A stretch of DNA of 64,000 bases from Spirochaetota bacterium (GTDB lineage: Bacteria; Spirochaetota; UBA4802; UBA5550), in contig JAFGBT010000009.1 in NCBI GenBank assembly GCA_016933025.1, positions 1 through 64,000 of the forward strand, written 5' to 3'. Position numbers and translations under genes: made by a program. Below, piece after piece: positions 1-8,045 of this stretch. The stretch's first letter is position 1, and each line of letters opens with the position of its first letter. Under the pieces are notes generated by a model that searched no databases, was not told where the DNA came from, and was given only the letters and a program-made list of their open reading frames with translations.

Positions 1-132
1 CGGCGGGCAGCGCCCTCTACGTGCATCCTGCACGGGCGCTGCATTCGAACATCCTGTTCAGCACATGCAGACCTCCTGTCTGCTCGGTCTCGATAAGGGA
101 GGCCATCGTGCAATGGACCCCCTTCCACATGC

Positions 133-152
133 ATGACCCGCCTCCGGGTCAT
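133..152. repeat. Short perfect inverted repeat
   Basis: ATGACCCG and CGGGTCAT form a perfect 8-bp stem around a 4-nt loop in the region upstream of the first gene. No T-run follows on either strand, so a classical terminator is not supported. It could be the end of an upstream transcript or a binding site. Otherwise I see nothing coding in bases 1-229. Confidence 0.4.
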
Positions 153-229
153 AAATATACAAATCCTGATTGACTAAACCGTCCGAATAAATTATAATCA
201 AAAAAATTATGATCAAAAGGAGCGTAGCC

Positions 230-883
230 ATGATAGACCGCGCGAGCCTGAAGCAGTCCGCGAAGGACAAGTTGAGGGGCAAATGGGGAACCGGGGTTCT
301 AATCACGTTTATCTATATCCTGATTTCCAGCGTATTCAGCGGATTGGGCCAGATCAAGGACGCAGGCCCGATTTTCAGCCTCGCGTCACTGTTCGTCACC
401 GCGCCGCTGACCCTCGGCCTTGCCATTACCTACATCGCCCTTGTCAAAGCCGACAGCCTTGTGTTTGAAAACCTTTTCAGCGGTTTCAAAACCTACGAAA
501 AATCACTGGGCATGTATTTCTGGATGCTTCTCTGGGTCGTATTATGGTTGCTCTTGTTCATTGTTCCCGGGATTATCAAGGCCATCGCCTATTCGCAGGC
601 CTTTTTCATTATCGCCGACAACCCGGATGTCAGGGTCCGCGACGCTATGAAAATAAGCATCAAAATGACCGACGGCCACAAGGGGGAAATTTTCGTAATG
701 GCGTTGAGTTTTATAGGCTGGATGTTGTTGGCGGGCTTGACCCTGTTCATCGGGCTCCTGTGGTTAATCCCCTATATTTACACGACCTTTACGAACCTGT
801 ATTTCAAATTAAAGGAAATGAGCCTCCAGAGCGGCGCGTGCACCGAGGAGATGTTCAACGGGACGACGCGGCTGGTCGAGTAG
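230..883 (+). CDS. DUF975-like integral membrane protein
   Basis: A 217-residue membrane protein with about five hydrophobic segments. The N-terminus (RASLKQSAKDKLRGKWG) resembles the start of DUF975 proteins, integral membrane proteins of unknown function common in Firmicutes and some spirochaetes. An in-frame ATG exists at 209, but AAGGAG at 217-222 sits 7 nt before the ATG at 230, so 230 is chosen. The C-terminal half has the amphipathic stretch and hydrophobic pair (GWMLLAGLTLFIGLLWLIPYIY) seen in this family. It stands alone, convergent with the next gene. Family assignment is by recalled pattern; function is unknown. Confidence 0.75.
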   Translation: MIDRASLKQSAKDKLRGKWGTGVLITFIYILISSVFSGLGQIKDAGPIFSLASLFVTAPLTLGLAITYIALVKADSLVFENLFSGFKTYEKSLGMYFWMLLWVVLWLLLFIVPGIIKAIAYSQAFFIIADNPDVRVRDAMKISIKMTDGHKGEIFVMALSFIGWMLLAGLTLFIGLLWLIPYIYTTFTNLYFKLKEMSLQSGACTEEMFNGTTRLVE

Positions 884-910
884 ATTTTTTTGTGTGCCAG
901 AGTCTTATAA

Positions 911-939
911 TTCCCGCCCCTCGCTGCGAGAAGCGGGTA
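911..939. terminator. Hairpin between convergent genes
   Basis: CCCGC (913-917) pairs with GCGGG (933-937) and CTCG (920-923) with CGAG (927-930), giving an interrupted stem between two converging genes. There is no strong T-run on either side, so it is a weak, possibly bidirectional, terminator candidate. Confidence 0.35.
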
Positions 940-940
940 A

Positions 941-1948
941 TCACATAAAACCGTTCATCGCCAAAAAATCGACCAGAGACCCGGCAAGCGCGGCGCAAAA
1001 TTCATCGTTGTAAAGATTGTCGCCGTGCAGCTCGAACTGCATGCCGGGAACGCGCCCTGAAAACGAAGTATTGACCGAGTGGCGGTTCAGGTTGTAGGCG
1101 TCATGGGCCCCGATGTAATAGCAATCGATGCTGGTGAATATGTTCGCAACGCTCGGCAGCACGATGTACGCGGAGTAGCGGGAGCCGAGAATCGTGCCGA
1201 GGCTGTTCGCCCCCCGCAGCAGCTCTTCGAAGGGAATCGTCTTCCCGAGGTACTCGTTGAAGAGCAGGTTCAGGCTGCTGTCCGCGATTACTTCCGAGTC
1301 GGAATCGGCAATTATATCGTCCAGGGTCCCGGATGTCATGTGGTAGCCGATTATTACGCTCTCGGTCCGCCGCTGCCCGTGCAGGTCGATGTAGAGGCAC
1401 CTGCCGTATTGGGCGATCGCATCTTTTTTTGCCTCATCGATAAAATACTGGAAATCGACCCACGCGGTCTCGGCCCTTGGATTGTCGCACTGGTTGTAGG
1501 CCCAGAAGGCCTCCCGGTTTGCGTCCAGCTTGGAGCGGTCGAGCTTGTTGTAAATGACATGGGCGTATTTGCCGGTCATCGCGGTGATCTTCTCTTCGAG
1601 CATGCGCGCTATTTCCTGAGAATTCTTGTCCCGGGCGCAGTTGTTTATCAGGCCGTCGCAGAAGCGCTCGGGGATGATCGAGGAAGGGGGGTCATAGTAT
1701 CCACCGTGCGGGACCGAGATGACAAGCGGGAGGTTGCCGTACGTGTATACTATGTCTTCCCGGATTTCTCCATTATCGACATACTGGTTCAGGTAATACG
1801 ATGTGCCGGGAACGCGCGCGTCTTCGGTCCATGGTTCGGAGCCCCACACCGGACCCGTTTCGTCATCCGCGAAATCGCAGGCGGTAATGCCCGCGGCACA
1901 CGCCGCGATCATCGAGCATAACAGGACTGAAATAATACGTAGTTTCAT
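941..1948 (-). CDS. Lipoprotein of the N-formylglutamate amidohydrolase family
   Basis: The protein starts MKLRIISVLL, with a lipoprotein signal ending in the lipobox ITAC (Cys24), so it is probably anchored in a membrane and faces the periplasm or surface. The mature part carries the landmarks of the N-formylglutamate amidohydrolase (FGase, PF05013) fold: a SVPHGG motif after the first strand and a YIDLHGQ motif in the middle, both typical zinc-site segments. FGases hydrolyse N-formylglutamate or related N-acyl amino acids in the cytoplasm; a lipidated version implies a different, extracytoplasmic substrate. A longer frame reaches 2005, but the ATG at 1948 gives the proper signal peptide and has GGGG a few bases upstream. 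No histidine-utilisation genes are nearby. Confidence 0.7.
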   Translation of the reverse strand: MKLRIISVLLCSMIAACAAGITACDFADDETGPVWGSEPWTEDARVPGTSYYLNQYVDNGEIREDIVYTYGNLPLVISVPHGGYYDPPSSIIPERFCDGLINNCARDKNSQEIARMLEEKITAMTGKYAHVIYNKLDRSKLDANREAFWAYNQCDNPRAETAWVDFQYFIDEAKKDAIAQYGRCLYIDLHGQRRTESVIIGYHMTSGTLDDIIADSDSEVIADSSLNLLFNEYLGKTIPFEELLRGANSLGTILGSRYSAYIVLPSVANIFTSIDCYYIGAHDAYNLNRHSVNTSFSGRVPGMQFELHGDNLYNDEFCAALAGSLVDFLAMNGFM

Positions 1949-2461
1949 AATAACCCCACTAAATTGACGAATCGGGAAGAGGCTCACTGGCGAACGGGGA
2001 TACACCTGCGCGCAGACCCCCTCCCTTCTGTTTTTTTAACAACAGCGGTTATGTACAATTCCACATCTCTCCCCATAAACAGGAGCTAAAAACCGCATGA
2101 AGGATGACGAGCACTACCATATAGCGGCGCGATCACATGAAGTAAATATAACAGGAGTTATAGCTTACTGTCCTGTCAAAATCAAAGCATAATTCCAGAT
2201 GCATAGCGTATCATCTCATCAAAAACAACGCGCGATTATTGACCGCCGGGGCCGGCGGACGGGCTGTCCGCGCCGCGATTTCAGGATGCGCGCGTTCAAA
2301 CTGACCGGCCTACCGCCCGGTCAAAAATAATTCAGGATTGACATTGACCACCGGGGCATGGAAGACCGGCATCGCCGTCCCTGCCCCGGGCCCCCGGCGC
2401 CGGCATACCGGCAATGAAATCGGTTTGACACGTAATTAGCGATATCCCACTATATACCTCC
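1949..2461. other. Non-coding region between divergent genes
   Basis: About 510 bp with no credible gene. It holds an imperfect 15-mer repeat (ATTGACC, A or G, CCGGGGC) at 2238-2252 and 2343-2357, and an inverted repeat TGACCGG (2302-2308) / CCGGTCA (2317-2323) with an 8-nt loop. Presumably both flanking genes have their promoters here. Confidence 0.5.
2425..2456 (+). promoter_or_regulatory. Possible sigma70 promoter just before the FecR-like gene
   Basis: A perfect TTGACA (2425-2430) lies upstream of TATATA (2451-2456). The 20-bp spacing is long. If used, transcription would begin at about the ATG at 2462, which has no clear Shine-Dalgarno sequence, so a leaderless message is possible. Weak evidence. 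Confidence 0.25.
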
Positions 2462-3448
2462 ATGAAACCCTCACTCCTTCGATATGTCAGCGCGGCCCTG
2501 GCGGCGCTGGCCTGCATTCTGCTCATAACATCGCCGGGGGCGGCGGAAGCGGCGCCTGCGGCGGCCGGCTTTGTGGCGAGCATCCAGGGCACGGGATACA
2601 TCCTTCGCCGCGGCGACACCATCATGATATCGGGCATGGACCTCCTCTATCAGCGTGATACGGTCCGGCTCAACAGGGGCGCAGCGGCGCGTATAACTCT
2701 CTGCGGAGGCAGGGGCTATGCGATACGGGGCGCGGCTGTTTTCATCGTCCGCGGCGCCCGCCTCGCGTTTAAAAAGGGAAGAGCGATTAAAACATACCGG
2801 ATCGATACAAAGACGTGCCTGGCGGCCCTGGATGCCTTCGGGAAAAACGAGACAACGCTCCCCGAAATGCTGCTCCGGGGGCGGAAGGGGACGCTCATTC
2901 TCAGACCCCGGAAAAAGCAGGAGCGGGACGGCGTCTCCGCGCCGCGCGGCGGCAAAAAGCGGACGATCGCGCTCTACGCCGACAGGCTCATGCCGCAGAG
3001 GCCCTTTTTCGCATGGACCCCTGTGCCGGGAAGGGCGTCATATCTCCTCAGGATAAAAAACGGCGATGATCCCCTCTGGACCGTAACCGTTACGAAGAAC
3101 AGCTATGAGTACCCGCAGGGCGCGCCCCCCCTTGAAGAGGGACGGGTATATAACGTGTCCATTAGAGCGTTGAGCGGAGAGGGCGCCCTGATGGTGCGCG
3201 GGGACGACACCTTCTCCCTGTTCACGAAGGAGGAGGTGAAATCGATCCGGAAGGGTGAAGAATCCATCATGTCAGTTACACCGGAGGAATCAGCCGACCG
3301 GGAGATCCTTCTCGGAAAGCTTGCCGAGGCCCGCGGGGAGCTCGACTCGGCCCTGTCATGCTATGAAAAAGCCCGGGAACTTGATCCCCGCAACACCGGG
3401 CTCAGGGAGCGGATTAAACTTCTGAAAAGCATGCTGGAGCAAACATAG
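2462..3448 (+). CDS. Secreted FecR-like protein with C-terminal TPR
   Basis: A 328-residue exported protein. Residues 1 to about 31 are a Sec signal peptide ending in an Ala-rich AEAAP region. Residues about 36-160 look like a FecR-type beta domain (VASIQGTGYILRRGDTIMISGMD resembles the usual start, which relates a surface charge or state to a threshold). Residues about 170-265 resemble a fibronectin-like module (FFAWTPVPGRASYLLRI). The last 55 residues form one TPR-like helical pair (AEARGELDSALSCYEKARELDPRN). Such FecR/TPR proteins are common periplasmic proteins of spirochaetes and delta-proteobacteria; a precise role is unknown. It converges with the SDR gene. Confidence 0.65.
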   Translation: MKPSLLRYVSAALAALACILLITSPGAAEAAPAAAGFVASIQGTGYILRRGDTIMISGMDLLYQRDTVRLNRGAAARITLCGGRGYAIRGAAVFIVRGARLAFKKGRAIKTYRIDTKTCLAALDAFGKNETTLPEMLLRGRKGTLILRPRKKQERDGVSAPRGGKKRTIALYADRLMPQRPFFAWTPVPGRASYLLRIKNGDDPLWTVTVTKNSYEYPQGAPPLEEGRVYNVSIRALSGEGALMVRGDDTFSLFTKEEVKSIRKGEESIMSVTPEESADREILLGKLAEARGELDSALSCYEKARELDPRNTGLRERIKLLKSMLEQT

Positions 3449-3460
3449 GGGCGGCATCAG

Positions 3461-4297
3461 CTATCGCGGCCGGACGCCGCGCCGCGACATGATGCCCTGC
3501 TTGACCCGCCTCCCCTTCTTCAATAACAGGGGCTTCACGGCCCGTCGCGCGCGCGGGAAGAGGTACCCGAGCGTGGTCATGACCCCGGAGAGGGCCCCGC
3601 CCGTTATCCGCTCCATCTTCGCATCCAGGGCGGTTTGAAATACCTTCTCCGCCACCTCTTCAGACGTGACCATGGGCTGCGACAGGGCGATGTCCGGCAC
3701 CTGTTCGATATCATCCATGATAAATCCCGTGTCGACCGGGCTTGGAGAAACCAGGCAGCATTTGATGCCCGGATACGTCTCCCGCAGCTCTTCCGCCAGG
3801 GCGTAGCTGAAGACGCGCAGACCGAATTTGGTTGCGGAATACGTCGCCATGCCGCCGACCGGGTTCCTGCCGGCCAGGGAGGAGATGTTTATCACCATGC
3901 CGCGCCGCTGCTCCTTGAAAACATCGAGCACCATGCGGGTCAGCACGAAGGGGGCCTCCAAATTGACCTGGACCATCTGCCGTATGTCTTCCGGATCGAC
4001 CGCGGCAACGGGCCCCCTGGTATGCGCGCCCGCGTTGTTGACCAGGTAATCGATGCTCCCCCACCGTTTTTTTGCCATGCCGAGCATCCTGGCAAAGGCG
4101 GGATAGTCCGTGACATTCATGGCACACACCGCCACGCGCTGCGGATCCAATCTTGACGCCAGCTTTTCCAATGGCCCCCGGTTGCGGGCGATCAATACGA
4201 CATCGGCTCCGGCATCCGCGAACCTCCTGGCGACCGCTTCGCCGATGCCCGCCGATGCCCCGGTGATTATGGCGGTTTTTCCCTTCAACTCATTCAT
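3461..4297 (-). CDS. Short-chain dehydrogenase/reductase (SDR)
   Basis: A classical SDR of about 278 residues. Visible motifs are the NAD(P)-binding TGASAGIG near the N-terminus, the NNAG motif, the catalytic Ser in INISS and the YSATK catalytic Tyr/Lys pair. Such enzymes oxidise or reduce hydroxyl/keto groups with NAD(P)H; the substrate cannot be read from sequence. A GTG lies at 4318, but the ATG at 4297 is preceded by GGAGAAGG and begins right at the Rossmann fold. It follows the IlvD/Edd dehydratase by about 30 bp on the same strand, so the two may be co-transcribed and act on a sugar acid or related hydroxy acid (inference). Confidence 0.85.
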   Translation of the reverse strand: MNELKGKTAIITGASAGIGEAVARRFADAGADVVLIARNRGPLEKLASRLDPQRVAVCAMNVTDYPAFARMLGMAKKRWGSIDYLVNNAGAHTRGPVAAVDPEDIRQMVQVNLEAPFVLTRMVLDVFKEQRRGMVINISSLAGRNPVGGMATYSATKFGLRVFSYALAEELRETYPGIKCCLVSPSPVDTGFIMDDIEQVPDIALSQPMVTSEEVAEKVFQTALDAKMERITGGALSGVMTTLGYLFPRARRAVKPLLLKKGRRVKQGIMSRRGVRPR

Positions 4298-4327
4298 GGC
4301 CTTCTCCAGTGCCGGCACGGAGCGCGA

Positions 4328-5977
4328 TCATTCCATAAGAACGGCGCCTTTAGCCGCCGAGGATACATTCTTGACGTAGCGGCGCATAAAGGATGATTGA
4401 ATCTCCCGTTTCGGCGGCTTGTACTCCGCCAGGCGTTTCTTGATCTCCTGGTCCGTCAGCTTGACGTTCAACGCGCGGCCCGGAATGTCAATGGTGATTT
4501 CGTCCCCATCCCTGACGGCCGCCAGGGGCCCGCCGTCCGCGGCCTCCGGCGATATGTGGCCGATGCACGGTCCCGCCGACCCTCCGGAAAAACGGCCGTC
4601 GGTTATCATGGCCACGTGCTTCAGTCCAGACACGTCCATGGCCAGGGTTATCGCCAGCGTCTCCGGCATGCCCGGGCCGGCCTTGGGCCCCTCGTTCCTG
4701 ATGACCATAACGGTGCCGTCCTGTATCGATTTATCGCGATAGGCCGCGAGAGCGTCGTGCTCGGATTCGAAGACCCGCGCCGGTCCCGTGAATTTAAGCA
4801 TCTCGGGGATAACCGCGCTCTGCTTCACGACGGAGCCTTCCGGAGCCAGGTTGCCGAAGAGGACGGCCGTGGACCCCTCTTTCCTGAACGCTTTTTCGCG
4901 CGGCGGTATGACGGTTTCGTCCCTGGTGATCAGGAATCCCAGCATCTCGCCGAGCTTCATGCCGTTCACCAGCATGCAGTCCAGGTTCAGGTCGTCCTGC
5001 AGCGCCTTCATCACGCCCATGGTGCCCCCCGCCTTGTAGAGGTCGATAATGCCGTGGGGTCCGCTGGGGCTTATGGAGCAGAGGGTCGGGATCTTTTTAT
5101 TGTATTCATTGAATATTGAGAGCGGAAAGTCGATGCCCAGATTGTGCGCTATGGCGGGGAGATGCAGCGCGGCGTTCGTGGAGCCGCCGATGGCCAGGTT
5201 TACGATCAGCGCGTTGATGAGGGCCTCCTTCGTCATGATCTTTCGCGCGGTGATCCCCTGCTCGACCATTTTGACGATGCGCATGCCCGTCTTTCGCGCG
5301 AACAGCAGCTTATCGGAATGGAACGCCGGGACATTGGCCGAGCCGGGGATGCACATGCCCATCGCCTCCACAATGCACTGCAGCGTGTTGGCCGTGCCCA
5401 TGACCTCGCAGGAACCGCAGGTGGCGCAGGTGGCCGACGCCAGCTTCGCGCCGCCGTCCGTGGTATAGTCCTTGTGGTCTATGCTGCCCTTCATTGACGG
5501 AAGGAAGCGGACGTGCCAGGAATTGGGGCCGCCGGTGATGCATATGGCGGGCAGGTCGAGTCGGGCCGCCGCCATGAGCATGCCCGGTATGATCTTGTCG
5601 CAGCCGGCGACCATGACCATGGCGTCAAACATCATGCTGTGCATGTAGGTCTCCACCATGTCCGCGATCAGATCGCGCTGAGGCAGAACATGGCGCATGC
5701 CGTCGTGGCCCTCGGTCATGCCGTCGCAGGGGGCCGGCACGTTGAATTCGAAGGGTATGCCGCCGGCGGCGTGCACCCCCTCCTTCACGCGGACCGCCAG
5801 TTCCCGTAAATGCATGTGCCCCGGGTTGAATTCCGTGTGGGAATTGACTACGGCGATCATCGGTTTTTCCTTGAGCTCTTCCGGGTCGGCGCCGGTGCCC
5901 TTGCATATGCCGGTGCGCAGCAGTCCGATGGGAAAATCAGAAGTGTCGAATATTGCCATGCTTCTCTTCTTTTTCAT
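4328..5977 (-). CDS. ilvD: IlvD/Edd family dehydratase (dihydroxy-acid dehydratase-like)
   Basis: A 549-residue protein of the IlvD/Edd family, the usual length. It shows the conserved blocks VVNSHTEFNPGHMHLRELA, a Cys in APCDG, GCDK with the second Cys, and TCGSCEVMGTANTL with the third, which together bind the iron-sulfur cluster; a C-terminal GRFSGGSAGPCIGHISPEA block completes the family. The family dehydrates dihydroxy acids: IlvD acts in valine/isoleucine synthesis, while relatives act on sugar acids such as arabinonate or xylonate. With no other ilv genes nearby and an SDR downstream, a sugar-acid role is equally possible, so the gene symbol is tentative. The start has GGAGG 8 nt upstream. 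Confidence 0.85.
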   Translation of the reverse strand: MKKKRSMAIFDTSDFPIGLLRTGICKGTGADPEELKEKPMIAVVNSHTEFNPGHMHLRELAVRVKEGVHAAGGIPFEFNVPAPCDGMTEGHDGMRHVLPQRDLIADMVETYMHSMMFDAMVMVAGCDKIIPGMLMAAARLDLPAICITGGPNSWHVRFLPSMKGSIDHKDYTTDGGAKLASATCATCGSCEVMGTANTLQCIVEAMGMCIPGSANVPAFHSDKLLFARKTGMRIVKMVEQGITARKIMTKEALINALIVNLAIGGSTNAALHLPAIAHNLGIDFPLSIFNEYNKKIPTLCSISPSGPHGIIDLYKAGGTMGVMKALQDDLNLDCMLVNGMKLGEMLGFLITRDETVIPPREKAFRKEGSTAVLFGNLAPEGSVVKQSAVIPEMLKFTGPARVFESEHDALAAYRDKSIQDGTVMVIRNEGPKAGPGMPETLAITLAMDVSGLKHVAMITDGRFSGGSAGPCIGHISPEAADGGPLAAVRDGDEITIDIPGRALNVKLTDQEIKKRLAEYKPPKREIQSSFMRRYVKNVSSAAKGAVLME

Positions 5978-6120
5978 TTCTATATCCTCCGAATATGGTA
6001 GTGATGATGCGGAACGGTGGCTGGACCTCCAACATTTTCATTCATAATATCCGATTCAGGATACATATGCGTTAACATAGGTTAATTTATTGGAAAATTG
6101 CGGATATGCGATGCGCGATA

Positions 6121-6732
6121 TCAGTCGGCGGTTTTGGCGTAGGGCGCGCGGATACGGCTTAACGACACCGGCGAGATTCCGAGATATGAGGCAATGTAGT
6201 ACTGTTTGACCCGCTTTTCAAGACCGGGAAAGTCCTTGAGAAACTGGGCGTACCTGGTTTTGGCATCTTGCCACAGCAGATACCCCTCCCTCCGCTCTTT
6301 TATTACATAGAACTTTTCAAGAGCCCTGGTATATATCTTGAGCCAGCAGGAATGCCGGTCAATGAACATCCTGAACAAATCATAATCAATGACGAACAGC
6401 GTGGTGTCCTCAAGGGCCTCGACATTTAAAAGGGATTCATTCCGTTCTATGAAGGCCGCATATGACGAGACAAAATTATATTCGCGGTTGAACAGCTTGG
6501 TGAAGTCCCTCCCCTGCTCGTCGATATAGAATACCCGCATCAACCCGCTGCAAATAAAACCGCAGAATTCGGGGACTTCACCGGCCTTGATGAATAAATC
6601 CCCTTTTTTCAAATACTTGATGTGGACGATTTTTTTTACATACTCCAATTCATCGTCGGGAATGTCGGCAATAGATTGCAAATAGCGGATGAGCAGGTTG
6701 AAATTTTCTTCCCTGTTTTCCAAGTGTTTCAC
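6121..6732 (-). CDS. Crp/Fnr family transcription regulator
   Basis: A 203-residue protein with an N-terminal cyclic-nucleotide-binding-type beta-roll (residues about 35-125: KGDLFIKAGEVPEFCGFICSGLMRVFY) and a C-terminal winged-helix part (YYIASYLGISPVSLSRIR is the recognition segment). The pattern matches small Crp/Fnr proteins of Bacteroidetes and spirochaetes in which the exact ligand is unknown. The start is GTG at 6732 with no clear Shine-Dalgarno sequence, so the N-terminus is uncertain. It lies upstream of the IlvD/SDR pair on the same strand, separated by about 140 bp, and could regulate it. Confidence 0.8.
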   Translation of the reverse strand: MKHLENREENFNLLIRYLQSIADIPDDELEYVKKIVHIKYLKKGDLFIKAGEVPEFCGFICSGLMRVFYIDEQGRDFTKLFNREYNFVSSYAAFIERNESLLNVEALEDTTLFVIDYDLFRMFIDRHSCWLKIYTRALEKFYVIKERREGYLLWQDAKTRYAQFLKDFPGLEKRVKQYYIASYLGISPVSLSRIRAPYAKTAD

Positions 6733-6954
6733 GCATACGTACCGGTATGTATCGCAGACCTGCCTGAAATATCCTATTCATGAATTTAGACCGGGTCCGT
6801 CATACACCACTAGTATCTCCCTCAAACACCCTATTTGTCAATGAAAAATAGGGGCTTTAACAAATCGGCGTTTCTCCCTGCCGGCGGCATGCGGACGTCC
6901 TTTCAGAGAGGCGTACCGGAGGAATTAAGGCGCGCGGCACGGATTTATTTTTTC

Positions 6955-6983
6955 TTGACATGCCCCTCAAACACTGGTATGCT
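6955..6983 (+). promoter_or_regulatory. Sigma70-type promoter for the peptidase/ATP-grasp pair
   Basis: TTGACA (6955-6960, perfect) and TATGCT (6978-6983) are separated by 17 bp, directly upstream of the peptidase gene at 7032. The expected transcript start is near 6990, leaving a leader of about 40 nt. Confidence 0.6.
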
Positions 6984-7031
6984 ATGATGCGATTTAGCCG
7001 GGCGCCGCGCCCGATTGATCTCACGTAACAT

Positions 7032-8039
7032 ATGAAAATTGACATTGACACCGTTTCACACGAAGAGCTGCTGCACACCCGTCTCTGCGATCTCGGCCTG
7101 ACGATCAGAGGGACCGTCATTGAAGATTACATAAACCAGCTGTACGATGAACTTAAGCAGAAGGGGATGCAGTTCCTCCCCCCCTGCTATATCAGCGATG
7201 AATGGTTCTCTCCGCATGGAGTGGGCGCCATAGCAATTCCATTCTATTTGATGCATCCCCGCCTGCTCGCCCTCGAAAAAAAAATGATGCGCACAGTGGA
7301 AGGCGAGACCAAGCCGGAAGCCCTCAAGCTGCTCAGGCATGAGAGCGGCCACGCCTATGTCCACGCCTTTAATCTTACCCGCAAGAGCCGATGGCGGGAG
7401 ATGTTCGGCCATCCGGGCAAGACCTACACGGAGCACTACCGATACCGTCCGTACAGCAAATCCTTCGTCAACAACCTGAGGGATTTTTACGCGCAGAGCC
7501 ATCCGGAGGAAGATTTCGCCGAGACATTCGCCGTGTGGCTGGACCCTCAAAGCAACTGGAAACAGCATTACGAGAACTGGCCCGCCCTGCGCAAGCTGAA
7601 CTATGTCGAAGAGCTCATGGAATCATTGAAAGGCACCGCCATCACCGTTAATAAAAAAGATTTTTATTACCCCATCAGCAAGATAAAGAAGCGCCTCGCC
7701 CTTCACTACGATCGCATGATAAAACTGTACGGCGAGGATATCGAGGATTTCTTTGACGAGGACCTGAGCCGGCTCTTTCCCGCATCCGAGGGCAAGGGCT
7801 CTCCTGCAGCCGACCTCATCATAAAGAACCGCCGCCGGATAGAGGAGAGCATATGCCGCCACACAAAAGAGAAGAAATACATCGTCTCCAGGCTGGTGAC
7901 CAAGCTGATACGGCGCATGAAGGTGCTCAAACTGAATGCAAGCGGGGAGCCGAGGGAGCTGATCGTCGACTTCGCCGTGTACGTCACGTCGCTCACCAGC
8001 AATTATCGATACACGAACCAGTACAAGGGGGGGGAATAG
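7032..8039 (+). CDS. Putative zincin-like metallopeptidase (HExxH)
   Basis: A 335-residue protein without a signal peptide, so probably cytoplasmic. HESGH at residues 103-107 fits the HExxH zinc motif, and EEDFAETFAVWL (residues about 159-170) supplies a likely third ligand, Glu164. This pattern resembles the putative zinc-binding metallopeptidase family often found beside ATP-grasp ligases. The C-terminal 130 residues are helical and basic with no recognised domain. The ATP-grasp gene follows after 6 bp, so the two are very likely one operon acting on the same peptide or amino-acid conjugate. The substrate is unknown. The ATG at 7032 has no strong Shine-Dalgarno sequence, but the frame is open and the promoter fits. 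Confidence 0.65.
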   Translation: MKIDIDTVSHEELLHTRLCDLGLTIRGTVIEDYINQLYDELKQKGMQFLPPCYISDEWFSPHGVGAIAIPFYLMHPRLLALEKKMMRTVEGETKPEALKLLRHESGHAYVHAFNLTRKSRWREMFGHPGKTYTEHYRYRPYSKSFVNNLRDFYAQSHPEEDFAETFAVWLDPQSNWKQHYENWPALRKLNYVEELMESLKGTAITVNKKDFYYPISKIKKRLALHYDRMIKLYGEDIEDFFDEDLSRLFPASEGKGSPAADLIIKNRRRIEESICRHTKEKKYIVSRLVTKLIRRMKVLKLNASGEPRELIVDFAVYVTSLTSNYRYTNQYKGGE

Positions 8040-8045
8040 TAATTC

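Noticed and set aside
58..306. Minus-strand open frame over the start of the first gene
   Set aside because: It runs antisense through the DUF975-like gene start with no Shine-Dalgarno sequence and no family pattern, so it is a shadow frame.
1079..1921. 280-codon plus-strand frame over the FGase-like gene
   Set aside because: It is antisense to a protein with clear family motifs and lacks a start signal, a typical GC-rich shadow frame.
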